A stretch of DNA of 27,127 bases. Source: CAJBLF01 sp964424505. GTDB lineage: Bacteria > Patescibacteriota > Gracilibacteria > Absconditabacterales > Absconditicoccaceae. Below the pieces are notes generated by a model. It did not search any database. It had not been told where the DNA came from and worked only from the letters and a program-made list of their open reading frames with translations. How positions within the stretch are numbered: position 1 is the stretch's first letter; the number at the start of each line of letters is the position of its first letter. Positions 1 through 8,598 of this stretch are shown piece by piece. The translations under genes were made by a program, and so were the position numbers. The DNA is taken from contig CAYRIQ010000005.1 of NCBI GenBank assembly GCA_964424505.1, positions 1 to 27,127 on the forward strand. Reading direction: 5' to 3'.

Positions 1-20
1 AAATATGTTTTTCTTATGTA

Positions 21-43
21 AAAACGACCCAAAAGGTCGTTTT
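21..43. terminator. Bidirectional intrinsic terminator
   Basis: A perfect 9-bp inverted repeat (21-29 with 35-43) around a 5-nt loop. It is followed by a T run on the plus strand and has a shorter T run on the minus strand. It lies just past the stop of the minus-strand gene ending at 52, so it probably ends that transcript and also a plus-strand transcript entering from the left. Confidence 0.75.
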
Positions 44-51
44 TTATATAT

Positions 52-1596
52 TTATTTTTTGACCATTTCTCAATCTACATAAACATTTATTCTTGATTTA
101 AGTTTAGAAATTGTAGTATACCATGGGGGTCTGATGGTAAGCGTAAATGATGAAATTTCTGGATAAGAAAACAAGACTTCTCTAGCTGTTTCTTTTCCAA
201 GTCATACTATACGCTCTTTGATATCAGGCAAAATACTATTAACATCCTTAGCAAAATCATAAGACTGCTTAATATTGATTTTTGTAGGAATAATGAAAAT
301 ATGACCAGTTTCTTGTTTCATATCCTTAAAAAAAACTATTGAAGAAGTATCTATATCAAATTTTTTCATTTTATCATATAATCTTTGTTTTACATATGTA
401 TTTACTACAGCAAGAAGATCAGCTTTTTTAATATAATTAAAATTAAAACGAGCAACAATAAATCACTTAAGAAGTGCTGTTTTTTCACCAGGAATATTTT
501 GAATTTGAACATTTTTGACTTGTGTAGAAATCAATGTATCAAAGTTTAAAACAATAGTATCAGGAGATTTAAAATTATTAAAAACAATATTTTTCTTTTG
601 TTTATATAAAGAATCCAATAGTTTTCCAGAAAGTATTGCTATATCTTTAAGAGAAACAACACCTTCAGATTGTAATTTTCCACCAGTAAAATCTTCAATT
701 GCCTGTCCATAAATATTTTGAGCATAATAACTATTTTTCATGTTTTTGATAAATAATTTAGTTCATTTGACAATATTTCCTCTAGATCACATCAATACTC
801 ACTGAATATCTTGCTCCATAGCATGGATAAGAATGGTTATTTTTCAAGGATTTTTTTGAGTTCATTGTAATAGAGTAAAATCTTTAGACGCAGCAAATTG
901 ACGTCCATCTTCAGTTACCAACCTAGTGTTTTTCAAAAAAGAATAATCTTGTGGTAGCGTATTGATAAGTTCAATGGTTCATTGAGATGGTTGTTGCATA
1001 TATTTAATATTAGCAGTACTAATAGTCATATTATATTTATAGTCAATATACCCAGTGTAATATGTCAAATTTAGATATCTAGAGTTTTTTTGATATGTTA
1101 GATCAGAAAATGGATAATAACGAAAATTGTAAATTACGCTCTCTATCTGACTAGTAGGAACAATATTTATACGTGTGCTTGGCAAAATAAGAGAGTAGAG
1201 TAAATACAAAATAATAAATACAAATAACACCTCAAAACCAAATACAACATAAAAAATATAGTTTTTTTTAGTATACACTTGAAGATGAAATTTTTTGATA
1301 TTAAAGAAAAAATCATAAATCAATCTCAAATATTTCAAAATTTTATGCTTTTCTTGATGAAGAACAGTAAGTCATAAACTCGAAAAAAAATATTTAGATT
1401 TTTCTGTTTTAGTGACAAACAAAGCATTCAAATTTTTTTTTTGAAGAAGTTCTTTTATTTCTTTGCCCCACCATTCATTATCAAAAAAAGAATGTTCAGG
1501 ATCAATATAAACATAGATAGTCCTACCGCTAGGTACTTTCTCTATAGTTTTAAATATTTTATATAAGCTATGTTCTTTTAGAAAAAACAATTTCAT
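52..1596 (-). CDS. Membrane-anchored protein of a CPR-specific 'baseplate J-like' type
   Basis: 514 aa in code 25; the standard frames are interrupted by TGA at Gly positions (for example 1372-1374, 979-981, 463-465). I see an N-terminal cytoplasmic part (about residues 1-105) starting MKLFFLKEHS and rich in aromatic and charged residues, one transmembrane helix at about 114-138, then a long outside part with a beta-rich segment (TIELINTLPQDYSF, then NTRLVTEDGRQF). The C-terminal segment GKETAREVLFSYP...IRPPW is a pattern I recall from CPR proteins often auto-named baseplate J or hypothetical. Function is unknown; a surface or envelope role is inferred. The start is ATG 1596, which matches the family N-terminus; a GTG lies four codons upstream. 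Stop TAA. It lies 47 nt downstream of the Lgt-like gene, so co-transcription is likely. Confidence 0.6.
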
Positions 1597-1643
1597 AGAT
1601 ATATCCACAAACCATAAAATTAATATTCTATTTGCTTAAAAAA

Positions 1644-2423
1644 CTACTGAATATCAGGAATTTTCTGCCATTTTCTATGTATAAGATAACAAATAATCAT
1701 AACAATCCATGCAGAATATTGTTTTATATCAAACATAATAGTATCAAGAGAAAAAACCATATGTCTAGAATATTGCTGAAACAATAAAATACAACTAATA
1801 AACAATAAAATGAGAGAAAAACCTAGCATACCATAACCAAACTTCTTTTTTTTGAGAATTTTAATATATATCACTACAAACAATGCACCTAAAGAAAGAA
1901 AAAGTCATATAGGGTATACCAAATTAAATTTATTTCGTTGACTATCGGAATGAAGCGATTTAGTAGCAATCCAAGAAGAGGTAGTTGTTCCAATAAAATT
2001 ATCTCACATAAAAAGGAATAACCCCAAAGGAATTATAGAAAGTGTTAGCGAATAAAACAATATATCTGACCAAACTTTTTTGTTTTCAATTCTAGTAATC
2101 TTTTTAAGAAAAACAGCAATAGAAATATATATTCCAAGCAATAGTCCTAGAAAATGAAACTTATATCAATAAGGTGAAATCAGAGCAATAAATTCTGACC
2201 AATTAGTAGGAAAAAAACCTACATCAAAAATAAAATTGGTATATGATCCGAGAAAATATGTTAATACAATCAAAAAAGGTAGCCAATAAAAAAATTTCCA
2301 AAAGTTTTGATGATATTTTTTAGTAAGATATCGCGCAATACCCAAAAAAACCATAAAAGAAACTATGATACCTATTCCTGTCATATAAAATTTAGATCAT
2401 CGAAGAATAAGATAAGGATACAT
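1644..2423 (-). CDS. Lgt-like polytopic membrane protein (divergent)
   Basis: 259 aa, about seven hydrophobic helices, stop TAG, start ATG 2423. The order of segments recalls prolipoprotein diacylglyceryl transferase, which moves diacylglycerol from phosphatidylglycerol to lipobox cysteines: an N-terminal membrane helix (TGIGIIVSFMVF), a segment YKFHFLGLLLGIYISI resembling the Lgt FHGGLLG region, GDNFIG resembling the GNFING region, and VYPIGLFLSLG where Lgt has HPxQLYE. The histidine and Tyr-Glu of that last motif are missing, so activity is doubtful. It could be a degenerate Lgt or a paralogue with another role. It sits between RNase Y (105 nt upstream) and the anchored protein, all on the same strand. 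Confidence 0.5.
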
Positions 2424-2528
2424 TAAACTAATTAATAATTAAAAACTACAACACATGACACATAACAAAATATACAACCATATAATCCAAATAGTTCTTG
2501 TGTCTTGAATCTAGTATCTTAAGTCTAA

Positions 2529-4031
2529 TTATCTAAGAAATTCTATAATTTTTGTCTCTCTAATTCCTGTTACTCTAATGATACCAGGGTAATCAAGTTT
2601 TTCTTCAATTTTTTGACCAATAGTTTTGAGGAGTTTTTCAAGCTCAATATCAGAGATTTCTTTTGGATTTACATAAACCATAATCTCTCTTCATGCTTGC
2701 ATAATATGTACTTTATCAATACCAGAGATTTCATAAATAAGCTTTTCAAGTTCTCACATTTTTTCGATAAAGAGTTCCTTTGTATCAAATCTTGCACCAG
2801 GTCTAGAAGCAGAAATAGCATCGGCAGCTGCGACAATCCAAGCAATTGGATGATTAATAGGAACATCATAGTGATGTGCTTCAGCAGCATTAATAATGAC
2901 AGGATCCATACCAAGTTTTTTTAATACCTCAGCTCAAATAGTAGAATGCGATTGTCCTGTAGTTGCGACAATTTTTCAAATATCATGAAACAATCAAGCT
3001 TTTTTGGCCAAAATAGGATCAAGACCGAGTTCCGTAGCAATAGCTTCAGAGATTTTAGCTACTTCTATACTATGAGACCAAAGATTTTGTCCATAACTAT
3101 ATCTAAGATAATATTGTCCAATCATTTTGACAAGATCAGGTTTCATCATAGGAATATTGAGTAAGTTTAATGCTTCTTTACCTTTTTCTGTCAATAAGTT
3201 TTGGAGATCAGCAACGACTTCATTATATATTTTTTCTATATAAAAAGGATTTATTCTCCCATCTTTTATAAGTTTTTGAAGCATAATTGCAGCAATATAT
3301 CTCTTTTCACTATCAAAAGACGATATTCTTACTGTCAATGGTGTATCATCTACGATCAGTTCTACACCAGTCATTTTTTCAAAAAATCAAATATTTCTTC
3401 CTTCTCTTCAAATAAGCTTTCCTTTGATATCCTCATTTGGCAAATCAATACTCCTAGTTGTAAATTCATCTACACTATTGACAGCCACTCTTGGAAGTGC
3501 CTGAGACACGATAATAGCAGCTTCTTTATCTGCTTCCTCCTTAGTGATAGTTTTAAGTTTTTCTATAAAAATTATCATATCTTTTTGATATTCTTTTTCT
3601 ACACTAGAAAAAAGTTGTTCTTTTGCTTCTTCTTTGGTCAGCTTAGCCACTTCAGCAAGTTTAGTCATTTGTTGTAAAATAGCTGTTTCCATCTCTTTTT
3701 GTTTTTCTGTAAGTTTTGTTTTCTCTTGTTCAAGTTTTTCAAGCTTTTCATCCATTTTTTCCTCTCTCGCCAAAAGCCTATTTTGGATAACCTCCATTTT
3801 TTCCAATCTCTGCGTTTCTATTTTTTGTGCTTTTTCCTCAGCAACTTCAAGGAGTTTATCAGCTTTTTTCTTAGCAACATCCAACAATTCTTCTTCGATT
3901 TCTTTTACCTTTTCCATTCTTTTTTTAAAATCCAATGCTTTTTGAGTCAACGTTTTTTTGTATCCATAAAACCCACCCAGTCATCATGCTCATAGAGCGA
4001 CAATAACCAACAAAATACTCAGTATATCCAT
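2529..4031 (-). CDS. rny: Ribonuclease Y
   Basis: 500 aa, close to the usual ~520. RNase Y is a membrane-anchored endoribonuclease that starts mRNA decay. Domains in order: an N-terminal transmembrane helix followed by glycines (residues 1-22), a long Lys/Glu coiled coil (about 25-190), a KH domain with GKLIGREGRN at about 204-213, and an HD domain with HSIEV at about 320 and the metal-binding HD pair in LFHDIGK at 349-350. It ends in the typical RPGARFDTKE...YVNPKEI region. Several conserved glycines are TGA (for example 3408-3410 in the KH loop and 2994-2996 just before the HD pair). The ATG at 4031 is chosen because it supplies the membrane anchor; shorter starts lose it. Stop TAA. Confidence 0.95.
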
Positions 4032-4431
4032 AATAATAAAATAATTAATAGTATAAAAAAATCATGCACAAATCTGACTATACTATTTACGCTAGAAGTT
4101 TCAACCGAAAAATAATATGTTTCACTCCCATTTCAAAAAAATATGTATCTGACTATTTTTTGACGATATTTTTTACCAACAAAGCCTTCCTCAATATTCT
4201 CGACTAGCCACTCACGTCATTCCCTTTCTTCATTACGTCATTCCCGCTCACTGTTCCACGTCATTCCCTTTCTTCATTACGTCATTCCCGCGAAAGCGGG
4301 AATCCAATTTGCTTTCTTACCATAGCATTGAGCCGTCATTCCCGCTCTCCGTCTCTCACGTCATTCCCGCGAAAGCGGGAATCCACCTTCCTTTTTATCG
4401 GAATTCAACTAAGCAGAGAACTTTTCCCAAA
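4032..4431. other. Gene-free gap holding the rny promoter region and REP cluster A
   Basis: No credible gene. The left part (4032-4200) is AT-rich upstream DNA of rny with a TATACT-like box (complement of 4049-4054) about 18 nt before its ATG; no convincing -35 box. The right part holds the repeat cluster described separately. Confidence 0.6.
4211..4392. repeat. REP-like hairpin cluster A
   Basis: The core unit is ACGTCATTCCCGCGAAAGCG followed by GGAATCCA, whose centre CCCGCGAAAGCGGG folds into a hairpin. Full copies lie at 4279-4306 and 4358-4385. Truncated copies (TCATTCC tails without the second arm) lie at about 4213-4226, 4234-4248, 4257-4270 and 4333-4346. The spacer between the full copies is shared with cluster B at 5299-5429. 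The GC-rich core stands out from the AT-rich background. The ATTCCC...GGGAAT arms resemble the dRS3 repeats of Neisseria, which may be convergence. Confidence 0.9.
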
Positions 4432-4462
4432 CAAAAAAAAGCTCCGACAAAACGCCAGAGCT
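4432..4462 (-). terminator. Intrinsic terminator of the 4482-5168 gene
   Basis: On the minus strand a 9-bp stem with two G-T pairs (4454-4462 with 4440-4448), a 5-nt loop and a run of seven or more T. It starts 20 nt past the TAA stop at 4482-4484. Confidence 0.8.
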
Positions 4463-4481
4463 CTATTATAGAGACAATAAA

Positions 4482-5168
4482 TTACCATTGAAAATAAAGA
4501 GACATAATTATAATAAACATACACATAGAGCATAACCATATAAATATATGGGCTATCTTTTTGTTATTTTCAACCACATCAATGGCAACAAGACCATCTA
4601 AGACTATAAACGCAAATAAGGCAGCAAACACAACCAACGGAATAAACCCAGCAACCTCAACAAAGGTAATAAACGCAAGTAAGGCAAGAAACACAAGTAA
4701 GGCAAGAAACGCAGCTAAGGCAGAAAATACAAGCTTCTTCCATATTCTATGAAAGATTATCATAGAAAAGATTCCAAATAAAGCACATACAAACCACCAA
4801 GTGAACATTCTAGGCAAATCTTTCGCCTGAAATGCTTGGTAAGATACAACACCTGCTTCCGATAAAAAACAACTATCTGCTTCTATCCGAGGAACATAAA
4901 ACAAAATAAATTGTTCATAATGTCCTTTGATTTTTTTCTGACTGAATTTTATCTTCCTATCTTTCAAAAGTTGAGAAACCTGCTGATCAGTAAGTTCCGG
5001 CACATCGGCTTTAAAATGCAAACAAACTTCTGTTGTTTTTTTAGCAACCACTTTATTTGTCGCATTCCCTTGAGAATCAACGACATAAGTTTTATCTATC
5101 TGTGAAAGACCAATTTGTGATATCATTATAAACATCACAAAAACTAATAATAATTTTATTGTTTTCAT
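4482..5168 (-). CDS. Unknown membrane protein with signal peptide; UGA-free
   Basis: 228 aa, ATG to TAA with no in-frame TGA, so it also reads intact in the standard code. I see a signal peptide (about 1-22, MKTIKLLLVFVMFIMI), a periplasmic-type domain with two Cys (about 23-118), and four hydrophobic helices (about 119-228), two of them built from a six-residue repeat (FLALLV / FLALLA). All seven glycines use GGN, unlike the neighbours, where TGA is frequent. It has its own promoter and terminator and is flanked by REP clusters A and B. I do not recognise the family. The absence of UGA and the flanking repeats suggest acquisition or insertion, but seven glycines is a small sample. Confidence 0.75.
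   Translation of the reverse strand: MKTIKLLLVFVMFIMISQIGLSQIDKTYVVDSQGNATNKVVAKKTTEVCLHFKADVPELTDQQVSQLLKDRKIKFSQKKIKGHYEQFILFYVPRIEADSCFLSEAGVVSYQAFQAKDLPRMFTWWFVCALFGIFSMIIFHRIWKKLVFSALAAFLALLVFLALLAFITFVEVAGFIPLVVFAALFAFIVLDGLVAIDVVENNKKIAHIFIWLCSMCMFIIIMSLYFQW
4671..4724. repeat. 18-bp tandem repeat, three units, inside a membrane-protein gene
   Basis: Units at 4671-4688, 4689-4706 and 4707-4724 follow AAACRCAAGTAAGGCAAG with few changes. They encode a six-residue hydrophobic repeat on the minus strand. A related single unit lies at about 4608-4625. The length of 18 bp keeps frame. Confidence 0.85.
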
Positions 5169-5204
5169 ATTTGAATTTTTTAAATTTATTTTTGTTTATA
5201 TTTA

Positions 5205-5232
5205 CATATAAAGATTTAATAAAAAATGTCAA
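5205..5232 (-). promoter_or_regulatory. Likely sigma-70-type promoter of the 4482-5168 gene
   Basis: On the minus strand TTGACA (complement of 5227-5232), a 16-nt spacer, then TATATG (complement of 5205-5210), 36 nt before the ATG. The -35 box is a perfect consensus, the only one I noticed in the window. Confidence 0.55.
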
Positions 5233-5298
5233 GTCAGTTTTTTGCTTGCCTTTTACCAAACCAATAACTATTATATCAAAGTAAAATATAACTACGTT

Positions 5299-5515
5299 AC
5301 GTCATTCCCGCGAAAGCGGGAATCCATCTTGCTTTATTACCATGGCATTTAGCCATCATTCCCGCTCTCCGTCTCTCACGTCATTCCCGCTGTTTGTGTT
5401 CACGTCATTCCCGCGAAAGCGGGAATCCATCTTGCTTCATTACATCATCCCCGTCCCGCCTTGCGGGATAAACTCTAGCGGGAATCCACCTTGCTTTATT
5501 ACCATGGCATTTAGC
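5299..5515. repeat. REP-like hairpin cluster B
   Basis: Full hairpin copies at 5299-5326 and 5402-5429, truncated copies at about 5355-5366 and 5380-5391, and a diverged copy with an altered loop at about 5443-5488. A 25-bp spacer segment starting TTGCTTTATTACC occurs twice (5329-5353 and 5491-5515). The order of parts matches cluster A, so A and B are direct copies of one composite element. Together with the promoter of the upstream gene this fills the 5169-5555 gap; no gene is seen there. Confidence 0.9.
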
Positions 5516-5555
5516 TACTATTCATCAATTATTTATCCTTTATTAGTCGTTTTTT

Positions 5556-6686
5556 ATGGAAGATAAAGATCAGCAAATGAGAGTATTTCTCGTAGATATA
5601 GTGACAAAAGACACTTCAATAGCACTTTTGGAAGATAGAATGAGAGAATTAGAAAACCTTGTAGAAACCTACGGAGGACTAGTTGTTTTAAAAAAATTTC
5701 AAAAAAAAGACCAACCAGATTATAAAACATACATTGGTAAAGGAAAATTAGAAGAAATAATGGCAGATATGCAAAGACTCGATGCAAATATTTTAATAGT
5801 CGGAAACGTATTAAAACCATCACAAATTTATCATCTCAACGAAATTCTTCGCCCACTCAAAGCAGAAGCCCGAGATAGAGTAGATTTGATCTTAAAAATT
5901 TTTGGTAAACACGCTGAAAGTATGGAATCTAGACTCCAAATTGAGCTAGCCGCTATCAGACACATGGGACCAAGAATTTTTGGTATGGGAATGGAACTTT
6001 CCAGACAAGGAGGAAATAGCTGAGGTGGAGGATGAGCAAGTAGATGATTAGGAGAAACCAACACAGAAAGGATGAAAAGACATTTAAAAGAAAAAGTCTT
6101 AAAAATAGAAAACGAGCTCAAAGAATATGAAAAAATGAGAAAACTTCATAGAGAATGAAGAATCAGAAAAGGGATGCCAACCATAGGAATTGTTGGATAT
6201 ACAAATACCGGAAAATCTTCACTCTTAAACGTCATGACAAAAAAATGAATTCTCGCAGAAAATAAACTCTTCGCAACATTAGGTACTCATGTAGGGAAAC
6301 TCTATATTATGAAAAATTCTGAGACATGAGAATGAAAGGAAATTCTGCTCAACGACACCATTGGGTTCATCCGCGATTTGCCTCCAAAACTTATCAAATC
6401 ATTTTCTTCTACCTTAGAAGATAGTATTGAATCTGATATGTTATTACATGTTATAGATGCTTCTGATCCATTTATCGATGAAAGAATACAAATAGTAAAT
6501 GATATTTTGGATAAAATAGGCGCAAAACAAAAAAGAATGATGGTATTCAACAAAATTGATCTCTTAGACAAACAACAACTCGAAGAAATAAAACAGCACT
6601 TCCCCGACAAAGAAAATGTTCGAATTTCAGTCAAAGATGCAATAAATTTAGAAGAAATCAAAACAACAATTATCAACAACGTATAA
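5556..6686 (+). CDS. hflX: GTPase HflX (ribosome rescue factor)
   Basis: 376 aa. HflX binds the 50S subunit, splits stalled ribosomes and hydrolyses GTP. I see the N-terminal HflX domain (about 1-150, with YIGKGKLEE), the glycine-rich linker SRQGGNSGGGGASRGLGET (about 150-168), a coiled-coil stretch, and the G domain: P-loop GYTNTGKSS at 214-222, DTIGF at 267, NKID at 332-335. Six TGA codons lie in or near the linker and G domain, all at Gly positions, including the LGET segment. Start ATG 5556, 41 nt after the last repeat of cluster B; no Shine-Dalgarno. Stop TAA. The C-terminal domain of some HflX proteins is absent. Confidence 0.95.
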
Positions 6687-6778
6687 ACAAATTATGGACA
6701 AACAGTTGCTGAAAGGTTGCCTAATTGTAAACGAAAAATAACTGCATTACTAAGATATAAACTCTAAGCACGCCCCTT

Positions 6779-6866
6779 TCACGTCATTCCGGCGTTCCAG
6801 ATTGGTACCGGAATATATACAATGCAAACTGGATTCTGGCCGCAACTTCTTGGCACCGGAATCACG
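6779..6866. repeat. REP-like element, CCGG variant
   Basis: Two hairpin-like units: TCATTCCGGCGTTCCAGATT...ACCGGAAT (6783-6814) and GGATTCTGGCCGCAAC...CACCGGAATC (6831-6863). The arms are ATTCCGG/CCGGAAT rather than ATTCCCG/CGGGAAT, but the CACGTCATTCC lead is the same as in clusters A and B, and the second unit matches the element at 27000. It fills most of the hflX-dfx gap. Confidence 0.8.
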
Positions 6867-6943
6867 TTATAGAGAAAGATGCGACAAATAAAGTACGGAT
6901 GTTTTCTAAGTTCTAAATTTTTTTATCTTCTTATCTCATCACC

Positions 6944-7327
6944 ATGACACAAAAAAACCAAGTTTACAAATGTTCAGTTTGTTGAAACATGACCGAAGTA
7001 ATTCATACGGGCGGAGGCACATTAGTCTGCTGTGGCAAAGATATGCTACTTATGACTGATGAAGTAAAACCAGAAATTTCTTGAGAAAAACACATCCCTA
7101 CAGTAGAAATAGATGGCACAAAAGTTACGGTAAAAGTTGGCTCTATTGAACACCCTATGCTTCCAGAACATTATATTGAATGGATAGAACTTATTACAGA
7201 ACACAGAACCTACAAAAAATTTCTTACTCCAGACGACAAACCCATAGCAATTTTCAATATCGACGCAAAAATGATTGCCATCAGAGAATATTGCAATCTC
7301 CACGGACTTCGAAAAACAGACATGTAA
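6944..7327 (+). CDS. dfx: Desulfoferrodoxin (superoxide reductase)
   Basis: 127 aa, the usual length for the two-domain form. It reduces superoxide to hydrogen peroxide in the cytoplasm using electrons from rubredoxin-like donors, without making oxygen. The N-terminal desulforedoxin-like iron site has Cys10, Cys13, Cys29 and Cys30 (YKCSVCG ... VCCGKDM). The catalytic iron site has His50, His70, His76, Cys117 and His120, with Glu48-Lys49 in EKHIP as in the family. Both TGA codons (residues 14 and 47) are glycines. Start ATG 6944, stop TAA. A single gene between the repeat element and a weak hairpin. Confidence 0.95.
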
Positions 7328-7443
7328 AAAAACAAGACATCTATCACATCAATAGAGGTTTTTTTATACAAAAAAAATCAACCAATTAAACCCCGCCCTT
7401 GATAAAGGAAGGTTGGGAGGAATTTGCCCGTATTCTATGAAAA
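7328..7443. terminator. Convergent-end region with weak hairpins
   Basis: Between the dfx and kinase stops. A short stem (TCTAT/ATAGA, about 7336-7352) is followed by seven T on the plus strand and may end dfx. A GC-rich imperfect hairpin at about 7389-7420 (CCCCGCCCTTGATAAAGG...) looks like another dispersed element or a degenerate terminator. Confidence 0.4.
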
Positions 7444-7992
7444 TTATTTTTGAAACTGATTAAATTTTTCAATAATTTCTTCAGCTGTCTCTTCAACAGT
7501 TTTTCCATCAGTTTCAACGACTAGATCAAAATTACGCTTATCTGAAATATCTATAGCATAAAGTTCCTTAAATCTTTGCACATCATCAGCATTTCTTTGC
7601 TGAGTTACTTGATAAACTTGCTGTAATGAAGCATAATCATCACCAATCCTTTCTGTATCACCAAAAATTCTTTTTGCTGCCTCATCATCACTAACATCAA
7701 GAAAAATTTTAAACGCTTTTGGTTGACAATAAAATCACAGTCTACTATCCAAAATCAGAGAGTCGTTCAGATTCAATTTTTTTTGAAATTCTTCATATTT
7801 GAGATCAAAAGATTCTTTGTTTCATGGTTGCTCTCATAAAAGATTAAACTCAGAAATAGTTAGTCACATGTGAGTAGCAATTTCTCTTTTCATACCACCG
7901 ATAGTAATATGTTTGTACCCTAATCTTTCAGCCAAAACCTTAGCAAGACTACCCTTACCACTTCCTGCCTTTCCTGATATAGTGATTATCAT
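7444..7992 (-). CDS. cmk: Cytidylate-kinase-like protein (short, archaeal-type)
   Basis: 182 aa. Predicted P-loop nucleoside monophosphate kinase that phosphorylates CMP/dCMP with ATP. P-loop GKAGSGKGS at residues 7-15. Then IGGMKREIATHMG, a segment for NMP binding (LGEQPGNKESFD), LILDSRLGFY (usually IDGRL/LDSRL in this subfamily) and the lid RIFGDTERIGDDY. TGA at the glycines of GEQPG and RLGF. It is shorter than bacterial Cmk (about 220 aa), matching the Cytidylate_kin2 group; adenylate kinase is less likely. Start ATG 7992, stop TAA; 56 nt downstream of the ArsR gene on the same strand. Confidence 0.85.
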
Positions 7993-8048
7993 AATGAGAG
8001 GAAACAAATAAAAATTATCATGTTCATAATAACCAAAAATATTTTAGC

Positions 8049-8336
8049 TTACACAAGTAAGTTCAATATCATATGTACACTCTCTTCAAATACGGGCTGA
8101 TTGAGAGAATAAAATATAAATTGTCATCTCCTTTCATCAAAAACCAAATTAGATCTTTTAAGTACATCTAAATGATGTGACAAAGATGCTTGAGTAATGT
8201 CAAAATGTGTCAACAATTCCGAAACAGTCATTTCTTTTTGCTTCAAAAGCTGGATTATTCTTCTACGATTTTTATCAGACAAAGTCTTGAAAATCATATC
8301 CATCATTTTGATAATATTGGTTACATAGATAAACAT
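8049..8336 (-). CDS. ArsR-family transcriptional regulator
   Basis: 95 aa from ATG 8336. Small winged-helix DNA-binding protein: FKTLSDKNRRRIIQLL opens the domain, then KEMTVSELLTHFD and the recognition helix QASLSHHLDVLKRSNLV, followed by the wing DERRGDNLYFIL (Gly is TGA 8124-8126). There is no CxC metal site, so the inducer is unknown; the sequence resembles SdpR-like members. ATG 8306 is an equally good start because most family members begin just before FK(A/T)LSD. No Shine-Dalgarno precedes either. Stop TAA. It probably controls itself and perhaps the kinase or the divergent gene at 8599. Confidence 0.85.
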
Positions 8337-8431
8337 CTACTGATAGCAAATAGTATGCTTTAAAAAGAAAAAAACAAGAGAAAACAAAAAATATTAGTAT
8401 ACTCATACACAAAAAAACAACATCAAAAGTT

Positions 8432-8494
8432 ATGAAAAAAAATCAATTACCAAGCTATATTTGGCTTATGAAAACAATATTATGATATAAGTAA
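8432..8494 (+). CDS. Possible 20-codon leader peptide
   Basis: MKKNQLPSYIWLMKTILGYK in code 25 (one TGA), ATG to TAA, in the 262-nt space between the divergent ArsR and FecR-like genes. No Shine-Dalgarno. It is short enough to arise by chance in AT-rich DNA. Confidence 0.2.
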
Positions 8495-8534
8495 CTAAAA
8501 TGTCAAACTAATGTGAAGTAGACAAGCTACTTTA

Positions 8535-8565
8535 TTGTCACAAAATGTCTAGTTATTCGTATATA
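8535..8565 (+). promoter_or_regulatory. Possible promoter of the 8599 gene
   Basis: TTGTCA at 8535-8540, then a 19-nt spacer and TATATA at 8560-8565 (18 nt to GTATAT). This is 33 nt before the ATG. An inverted repeat AAGTAG/CTACTT lies just upstream (about 8516-8532). Confidence 0.35.
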
Positions 8566-8598
8566 CAGCAGAGACATAATGAATATTTGCAATAATTT

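Noticed and set aside
52..1596. Reading the many interrupted frames as a row of pseudogenes
   Set aside because: Every interruption is TGA and each falls where glycine fits. Families such as MurG, SecF, PilT and HflX come out full length when TGA is read as Gly.
2613..3677. Long plus-strand open frames across the rny gene
   Set aside because: They are antisense shadows of rny. The rny frame carries the KH and HD motifs.
4211..5515. CRISPR array
   Set aside because: The repeats are irregularly spaced, partly truncated and share conserved spacers. No cas genes are present.
5556..6686. TGA as tryptophan (code 4) or selenocysteine
   Set aside because: TGA occurs at glycine sites (GGGTGG, HflX linker, GPTGSGKS). 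There are too many per gene for selenocysteine, and TGG is used for Trp.
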